A stretch of 11,645 nucleotides of DNA from Bryobacteraceae bacterium (lineage in GTDB: Bacteria; Acidobacteriota; Terriglobia; Bryobacterales; Bryobacteraceae): assembly GCA_947456995.1 (NCBI GenBank), contig CANGVB010000051.1, forward strand, positions 1 to 11,645. Direction: 5' to 3'. The position numbers were made by a program, and so were the translations under genes. This document shows, piece after piece, positions 5,415 to 9,627 of this stretch; the first letter of the stretch is position 1, and every line of letters begins with the position of its first letter. The notes beneath the pieces are model-generated. The model worked only from the letters and a program-made list of their open reading frames with translations. It made no database searches and was not told where the DNA came from.

Positions 5415-7613
5415 TTAGTCAACAGAACCAAAGCGGTATCTAAGCCCTACGCGATAGGTGCGGCCAAAATCGGGCCGGTCAAAGGTGGGGGTTGGGAGTT
5501 GGAGTTTGCCGTCACGACTGTTGTTGAGGTTGTCGGCAGTGAGGAAGGTTTGGATGCCACGGGGCCAGGATTTGGCAAGATAGGCATCCCAGATCTGGAA
5601 GGGGAGACCGCGGGTTCCAGTGGCGGCATTGAGCAGCCAATGGCTGTAAAAAGAACCGCGCAGGTTGGTGGTGAGTCCCAGTTTGGGGATTGCATAGTCA
5701 ACCCGTAGCTGGCCATGGTGTCTGTGTCGTTGGGCCAGACCAAGGCCGGTGATTTTGTCGCGAGCGTTGAGAAAGGTGTAGCCAGCAGAGGCGCGAAGGT
5801 TGCGACTGAAGGCATATTCGCCGTCGAGTTCTACGCCCTGAGTGAAGATGCGGGCCTGATTGAAGTAGATAAAGGTTTGGCGACCGATCAGGGGGTTGAA
5901 GAGCTGAGAGATGTTGAAGGAGGCAAGCAGGCCGTTTAACTCCTGAGCCGTGCGCGGGGTGCCGACCAGACGAGTGTCGATGAGGTCGCGAATGTTGTTG
6001 CGAAACAGAGTGAGCCCAAGCCGGTAACGACGGTGTTGGTATGTGGTGCCAGCCTGAAGGCTCTGACTGTTTTCGGGACTTAGGTTGGGATTGCCAATGA
6101 CCTGATAGAAGCTGGCGGGATTGGCGAAGCGGAAGTAGAGCTGCCCCAGATCCGGGGCCCGGAAGCCCATGCTGAAGGATGACCTGAAGATCCAGGAATC
6201 GTTGAGCCGGAGAATCAGACCGGCCTTGGGTACCCAGGCATTACCGAAGAGGGAATGGTTGGTGTGGCGGCCGCCGGCGGTAAGGGTGAGGCGGCGATGG
6301 ACCGTCCATTTGTCCTGAAGCCAGGTATCAGCGGTTGTGACCTGCTGGCCGATGTTTTCGCCAGCAAGGCGATTGGCCCCACGGTAGAGGTTTTGAGCCC
6401 ATTCCACGCCGCCCTGAATGAAGTGCGTGCTGGCTATTTGACGGGACAGGGTTGCATCGAGACGGTTGAGCCTTTCGTTGAGGTTGGCGGTGGAGGAGGT
6501 GCCTGGACTGGCGATAGGAGAGGTAAGGTTGTTTTCATCGTAACGGGCATTGTAGGCGCGAGCCTGAAGCGTGGTTCTGCTGTTGAGAATCCAATCGGCA
6601 ATCAGGGCATAGCTTTGGGTGGAATCGTTGGCGAGGCCATCGACGATGCCGGTTTCTGTAGCGTTTCTGCCTCGCTCGTTGTTGCGATAGGCGCTGGCTG
6701 TAAAGCCAAGAGAAAACGAAGGAAGGAGTTGGTAGCGCGTCTTGAAGAGGATGTCCTGACGGCTGATTTGTGGGCCAACTGTAGTGGGGCTGGTGGGGAT
6801 GAGGCGGTAGGAATCGAGACGATTCTGACCGAGATTGAGGAAGTAAGCTCCCCGGTTAAATCGGCCTCCAATGTCACCACGCCCGTCGAAAGCTCCGAGG
6901 GTGCCTCCGGAGAGAAGAATCCCACCTTCAAGGGGCTTGACGGGTTCGCGCGTGATCATGTTGATAACGCCGCCGATGGCGTCGCTACCGTAAAGAGAAG
7001 AGGCAGAGCCCTTGGCAACTTCAACACGATCGAGGCGGTCTGAGGACTGACGGTTGAGATTGATGGCACCGGCTTTGATTCCCCTGGCACCGACAACAGG
7101 CAGACCGTCCTGAAGGACGAGGACCTGACGGGAATCGACTCCCTGGATCTGTTGTCCACCGACGGTGGAGGTAGAACCGCGGCGGACAAGAACACCGGGA
7201 ATTTCCTGCAGTACGTCAGAGACTCTTTCGTAACCGGTGGAGAGCATCTGGGCGCGCGTGACAGCTTCGACTTTGTTTACCGATTCCTGCTGTAGCTCTT
7301 GCTGACGGGATGCGCTGACAACGGTGATGCTGGTGAGCAGTGACGGTAGCTTTAGCTGAATCACCCGTGGCCCGGAATTGGGAGAGGTGTTGATTTCTAA
7401 TTGAGCTTCGAGGATTGCGTTTGAGAGGCGGTAGGTTCCGGCACGATTGAGAGAGAGCGCGCATGAGCCATTGGCATCGGTGCGGCAGGTATATGTCTGG
7501 CCGGATGCGGCGTGGCTGGCAGTGATTGTGGCACCAGAGAGGGGCAGGCCTTGCGGATCGATAAATCGAAGGTCGAGCGCACTGGTGGCCAGGAGAAACA
7601 GGAGGTGGATCAT
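5415..7613 (-). CDS. TonB-dependent outer-membrane receptor
   Basis: A 732-aa receptor. The ATG at 7613 is preceded by AGGA at a 7-nt spacing; a GTG at 7619 is too close to that site. Residues 1 to about 12 are a short signal peptide, about 13-90 a carboxypeptidase-regulatory-like beta domain (LRFIDPQGLPLSGATIT ... GTYRLS), and ITVVSASR (96-103) a likely TonB box. The plug follows (about 110-225), with DVLQEIPGVLVRRG, IQGVDSRQVLVLQDGLPV and the hallmark RVEVAKGSASSLYGSDAIGGVINMITR. The rest is a 22-strand-type barrel ending RYRFGSVD, an atypical C-terminus because these barrels usually finish with an aromatic residue. It resembles the BtuB/CirA/FepA-like group; the ligand (siderophore, haem, cobamide or chelated metal) is not resolved. 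The DUF4198-kelch gene 16 nt downstream and the Fur-like operator upstream favour metal uptake. Confidence 0.93.
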   Translation of the reverse strand: MIHLLFLLATSALDLRFIDPQGLPLSGATITASHAASGQTYTCRTDANGSCALSLNRAGTYRLSNAILEAQLEINTSPNSGPRVIQLKLPSLLTSITVVSASRQQELQQESVNKVEAVTRAQMLSTGYERVSDVLQEIPGVLVRRGSTSTVGGQQIQGVDSRQVLVLQDGLPVVGARGIKAGAINLNRQSSDRLDRVEVAKGSASSLYGSDAIGGVINMITREPVKPLEGGILLSGGTLGAFDGRGDIGGRFNRGAYFLNLGQNRLDSYRLIPTSPTTVGPQISRQDILFKTRYQLLPSFSLGFTASAYRNNERGRNATETGIVDGLANDSTQSYALIADWILNSRTTLQARAYNARYDENNLTSPIASPGTSSTANLNERLNRLDATLSRQIASTHFIQGGVEWAQNLYRGANRLAGENIGQQVTTADTWLQDKWTVHRRLTLTAGGRHTNHSLFGNAWVPKAGLILRLNDSWIFRSSFSMGFRAPDLGQLYFRFANPASFYQVIGNPNLSPENSQSLQAGTTYQHRRYRLGLTLFRNNIRDLIDTRLVGTPRTAQELNGLLASFNISQLFNPLIGRQTFIYFNQARIFTQGVELDGEYAFSRNLRASAGYTFLNARDKITGLGLAQRHRHHGQLRVDYAIPKLGLTTNLRGSFYSHWLLNAATGTRGLPFQIWDAYLAKSWPRGIQTFLTADNLNNSRDGKLQLPTPTFDRPDFGRTYRVGLRYRFGSVD

Positions 7614-7620
7614 AAGCACG

Positions 7621-7628
7621 TCCTACCT
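7621..7628 (-). promoter_or_regulatory. Receptor ribosome-binding site overlapping leader-ORF stop
   Basis: On the minus strand AGGTAGGA contains the TAG stop of the 39-codon leader ORF and an AGGA seven bases before the receptor ATG. Its first three bases are the distal arm of the hairpin at 7626-7673, so folding of that hairpin would constrain access. This decides the receptor start at 7613. Confidence 0.6.
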
Positions 7629-7742
7629 GGGCCCGACTGCAGCTGCGAGGCAGCACAGTTGCTTGGGCCCAAGATTGGGGTGATTGGGAAAGAGGGTGTA
7701 TAGAGCCGGTGGGCCAGAAAAGGCAGCATTGAGTTTGGGCAT
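7623..7742 (-). CDS. Candidate leader ORF (uORF) of 39 codons with Cys-Cys motif
   Basis: The ATG at 7742 has a strong Shine-Dalgarno, AAGGAG at 7749-7754, six bases upstream, better than that of the receptor itself. The 39-aa product is neutral to basic, proline rich (six Pro, including PP at 11-12), has no signal peptide, and ends QLCCLAAAVGPR with Cys30-Cys31. The stop codon lies 9 nt before the receptor ATG and inside its ribosome site, so translation must be coupled or competing. This organisation recalls regulatory uORFs in front of metal-uptake receptors, such as the copper-responsive Cys-containing uORF described for a Bordetella TonB receptor, but no sequence homology to that protein is claimed. 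A structural mini-protein is the alternative. Confidence 0.6.
   Translation of the reverse strand: MPKLNAAFSGPPALYTLFPNHPNLGPKQLCCLAAAVGPR
7626..7673 (-). promoter_or_regulatory. Long hairpin spanning the end of the leader ORF
   Basis: Outer arms 7626-7634 and 7665-7673 pair over 9 bp (one G-U); inside, 7642-7646 and 7650-7654 pair over 5 bp around a 3-nt loop. The outer stem's downstream arm runs into the receptor's ribosome site, and the two Cys codons (7650-7655) occupy the apical stem. A ribosome translating the Cys codons would melt the outer stem; one resting at the stop would cover the receptor ribosome site. This is a plausible translational switch, inferred from base pairing only. 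Confidence 0.55.
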
Positions 7743-7748
7743 GGGTGT

Positions 7749-7754
7749 CTCCTT
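7749..7754 (-). promoter_or_regulatory. Strong Shine-Dalgarno of the leader ORF
   Basis: AAGGAG on the minus strand, six bases before the ATG at 7742. It is the best ribosome site in the window and the main argument that the short ORF is translated. Confidence 0.75.
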
Positions 7755-7765
7755 GGATGGAAGGC

Positions 7766-7856
7766 CACAAACCCGCTATGCTGGGGGTTCACGGGCCGTC
7801 CATGATGGTTTGTGATGTGAGGGTTTCACCGGTTGCTCCGCCAAGAATGGCCGGTG
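7766..7856 (-). ncRNA. Structured 5' leader RNA with competing pairings (candidate cis-regulatory element)
   Basis: Between the promoter and the leader ORF the minus-strand transcript can fold in several ways. A hairpin pairs 7827-7832 (CCGGTG in RNA sense) with 7851-7856 (CACCGG), with a small inner stem CCA/TGG. The segment 7766-7774 (GGGTTTGTG in RNA sense) can pair with 7785-7789 (5 bp), with 7807-7814 (8 bp, CACAAACC), or with 7821-7826 (AAACCC, 6 bp); these options exclude one another. Such competing partners are typical of riboswitches and attenuators. I compared it by eye with the cobalamin, SAM, TPP, Moco and c-di-GMP classes and found no convincing match, so no class is assigned. 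Confidence 0.4.
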
Positions 7857-7885
7857 GGACCCTTTTCGTTTCTTTCTACTTTTTC

Positions 7886-7900
7886 TGCAAGTGACTTGCA
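7886..7900. promoter_or_regulatory. Perfect 7-1-7 palindrome, candidate Fur-family operator
   Basis: TGCAAGT-G-ACTTGCA is a perfect 15-bp dyad, followed at once by a further ACTTGC half-site (7901-7906). A 7-1-7 inverted repeat is the shape bound by Fur-superfamily regulators, and A/T-rich TGCAA-type half-sites are known for alpha-proteobacterial Fur/Mur. It lies just downstream of the predicted -10 box, around +8 to +22, where a bound repressor would block transcription of the TonB operon. The identity of the regulator, and hence the metal, is not shown. Confidence 0.6.
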
Positions 7901-7915
7901 ACTTGCTTGAATTTG

Positions 7916-7945
7916 AATATAAGACTGATTTGGTCCTCTTGTCAA
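7916..7945 (-). promoter_or_regulatory. Sigma70-type promoter of the leader ORF-TonB-DUF4198 operon
   Basis: On the minus strand a perfect -35 box TTGACA (7940-7945) is separated by 18 bp from TATATT (7916-7921). Transcription would begin near 7908-7910, giving a leader of about 165 nt before the first ORF. The 7-1-7 palindrome directly downstream suggests repression. Confidence 0.75.
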
Positions 7946-8082
7946 TAGTTCTTTTCAGCCTGGTTTTCCGATGTATTTTCCTGGTGATCGATTGAGCGCG
8001 AAGTTGCTAATGACTTGCGTTTGCAAATGGCCAGAGGACCGTCGAGCGAATGAGCCAGCGGCGGTGATTCAATAGAGGGATC
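7946..8082. other. Upstream region of the dehydrogenase gene
   Basis: This is the part of the 340-bp divergent intergenic region (7743-8082) on the dehydrogenase side. Apart from the operator-like 15-mer at 8005-8019, I see only a modest GAGGGA ribosome site just before the ATG at 8083. No plus-strand promoter stood out. Confidence 0.5.
8005..8019. promoter_or_regulatory. Degenerate second copy of the operator-like 15-mer
   Basis: TGCTAATGACTTGCG matches the palindrome at 7886-7900 in 12 of 15 positions, including the shared TGACTTGC. It is followed by another TGCAAAT half-site at 8022-8028. It lies 63 bp before the dehydrogenase ATG and may bind the same regulator, but the match is imperfect. 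Confidence 0.35.
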
Positions 8083-9186
8083 ATGTTGACGTCGAAAGTT
8101 GCGGTGTTGACCGCTTACCAGAGCCCTCTTGAGATTCGCGAGTATGAGGTGGATGAGACGCTTGCTCCCGGAGAGGCTCTCGCCCGGGTTGAGATGGCTG
8201 GCATTTGCGGGACCGATGTTCACCTTTGGAAGGGTGAGTTGCCGATTCCGGTTCCTGTGATTTTGGGGCATGAGAGTGCGGGACGGATTGAGAAGCTGGG
8301 CGAGGGACTCGCGCGGGATTGGACTGGCCAGGCGCTGGCTGTTGGAGACCGGGTGGTTTGGGCTAGCAGTATTGTTTGCGGGGAATGCTATTACTGCCGG
8401 ATCAAGAAGACTCCGACGCGGTGTCTGAAGCGGAAGGCTTATGGCATTTCTTATTGTTGCGATGAGGCTCCGCATCTGCGCGGCGGCTATTCGCAGTGGA
8501 TTCTGTTGCGGGCGGGGTCGTCGATCTTTAAGCTGCCGGACACGGTGCCGTTTGAAGCTATTGTAGGGGCGGGTTGTGCTCTGAATACAGCGCTGCACGG
8601 GATTGAACGGATTGGGGTGGAGATGGGCGACACGGTGGTGGTGCAGGGAGCTGGGCCGGTTGGCCTGGCGGCTCTGGCTGTGGCTATCGAGAGCGGGGCG
8701 TCGAAGGTTGTGGTGGTGGGAGGACCAGCGCACCGGTTGAAGATGGCGCTGGAGTTTGGGGCCGACGCTGTTGTGAGTCTTGATGAATACAAGACGGTGG
8801 AGGCGCGACGGGCGGCTGTTTGCGCAGTGGTGGGAGAGTATGGGGCCGATGTGGTGCTGGAGTGTGTCGGGCACCCGAGTGCGGTGCCGGAAGGGTTTGA
8901 GCTTTGCCGGGATGGCGGGAAGTATCTGGTGCTGGGGCAGTATGCGAACGCCGGAAATGTCGAATTCAATCCGCACATCATCACGAAGAAACAACTAACG
9001 GTGATGGGGAGCTGGGCTTTTGAGGCCCGGCATGTGTGGGGGGCAGTCGAGTTTCTGGCCCGCTCGGCGAAGTGGTGTGAACTGTTTTCGCGGCAGGTGA
9101 CGCATCGATTTACGCTGGACCAGGCGGACGAGGCGCTCGCGACTGTACGGCGCCTCGAGGCCGGTAAAGCAGTTATTTTGCCGTAG
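8083..9186 (+). CDS. Zinc-dependent alcohol dehydrogenase (medium-chain dehydrogenase/reductase family)
   Basis: A 367-aa MDR enzyme expected to oxidise an alcohol or reduce a carbonyl with NAD(P). Catalytic zinc ligands are visible as C42 (GICGTDVH), H63-E64 (GHE) and probably C165 (GAGCALNTALHG). The structural zinc lobe is C99-x2-C102-x2-C105-x8-C114, complete with a slightly unusual last spacing. GDRV (88-91) precedes it. The cofactor-binding Rossmann motif is G189-A-G-P-V-G194. Overall it looks most like the TM0436-like / 5-exo-hydroxycamphor-dehydrogenase-like subgroup, but the substrate cannot be read from sequence. The ATG at 8083 has GAGGGA upstream. It is transcribed divergently from the TonB operon, and its last 14 bases overlap the end of the small secreted protein gene on the other strand. 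Confidence 0.92.
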   Translation: MLTSKVAVLTAYQSPLEIREYEVDETLAPGEALARVEMAGICGTDVHLWKGELPIPVPVILGHESAGRIEKLGEGLARDWTGQALAVGDRVVWASSIVCGECYYCRIKKTPTRCLKRKAYGISYCCDEAPHLRGGYSQWILLRAGSSIFKLPDTVPFEAIVGAGCALNTALHGIERIGVEMGDTVVVQGAGPVGLAALAVAIESGASKVVVVGGPAHRLKMALEFGADAVVSLDEYKTVEARRAAVCAVVGEYGADVVLECVGHPSAVPEGFELCRDGGKYLVLGQYANAGNVEFNPHIITKKQLTVMGSWAFEARHVWGAVEFLARSAKWCELFSRQVTHRFTLDQADEALATVRRLEAGKAVILP

Positions 9187-9568
9187 CCTTCTTTTGGCTC
9201 TTGCGAACCTGTGCAGCAAAATCTGCGGCAATCCGAGCCTTGGCAGCTTCACTCAGATCGAGCTTGAAGCTGTGAGAGGCGATAGTCTTGCCTGTTTTGA
9301 CATCGACCAGTTCCAGACGGTGGTCTTCGTTTCGGCCTGTCTGTTTCGTGTACAAAATCTCGGCATAGGCACCAGAGTGCATCTTGGCGAGCTTGGCTTT
9401 GAGTTCGGGCTTTTTGAGTTCTTCCACGAATTCGAATGGCAGCTCGGCATCAATCAGAGCTTTTTCTACACTGGCTTCGAGGCCATCCATCTTGTCAACA
9501 TAGACCGATAACTTCTGCTGGGCAAACATGGCCGCTGAAAGAATAATTGTGAGAAGAATTGTCTTCAT
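9173..9568 (-). CDS. Small secreted protein of unknown function, 131 aa
   Basis: The ATG at 9568 is chosen because it opens a normal signal peptide (MKTILLTIILSAAMFAQ, cleavage probably after Ala16 or Gln17); an in-frame ATG ten codons upstream would give a less typical leader. The mature part reads as alternating strands and helices: KLSVYVDKMDGLEASVEKALIDAELPFEFVEE, then a Lys-rich helix, a strand pair AYAEILYTKQTGRNEDHRLELVDVKTGKTI, and a basic C-terminal helix ending QKKATAK. This alpha/beta pattern resembles small secreted proteins that resist naming in Acidobacteriota genomes; I recognise no family. It should be periplasmic or external. Its 3' end overlaps the dehydrogenase gene by 14 bp. 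Confidence 0.75.
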   Translation of the reverse strand: MKTILLTIILSAAMFAQQKLSVYVDKMDGLEASVEKALIDAELPFEFVEELKKPELKAKLAKMHSGAYAEILYTKQTGRNEDHRLELVDVKTGKTIASHSFKLDLSEAAKARIAADFAAQVRKSQKKATAK

Positions 9569-9604
9569 TTGACTCAATATTAACAAACCTAAACCCATCA
9601 AGAA

Positions 9605-9624
9605 GGGGGAGGCGGTACCATACC
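9605..9624 (+). promoter_or_regulatory. Ribosome site and mini-hairpin before the helicase start
   Basis: GGGGGAGG (9605-9612) is a strong Shine-Dalgarno, but the nearest in-frame start codon, TTG at 9628, is 15 bases away. A 4-bp hairpin GGTA-CCA-TACC (9614-9624) lies exactly between them and could shorten the effective distance. This supports, without proving, a TTG start. Confidence 0.35.
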
Positions 9625-9627
9625 AGA

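Noticed and set aside
6255..7043. Plus-strand open frame of 262 codons inside the TonB receptor
   Set aside because: Composition is Gly/Ala/Val-rich without domains, and the opposite strand encodes a well-conserved receptor plug and barrel.
7216..7770. Minus-strand 184-codon frame covering the control region and receptor start
   Set aside because: It is out of frame with both the leader ORF and the receptor, has no matching ribosome site and low-complexity composition.
7743..7870. Known riboswitch (cobalamin, SAM, TPP, Moco, c-di-GMP)
   Set aside because: Isolated fragments such as GGTGAAACCC and GGCCCGTGAACCCC recall cobalamin or SAM elements, but the conserved cores, their order and spacing are absent.
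7942..8994. Long minus-strand open frame opposite the alcohol dehydrogenase
   Set aside because: Its product is rich in Arg, His, Pro and Ser with no recognisable domain, and it is antisense to a gene with complete zinc and NAD motifs. It also overlaps the promoter region.
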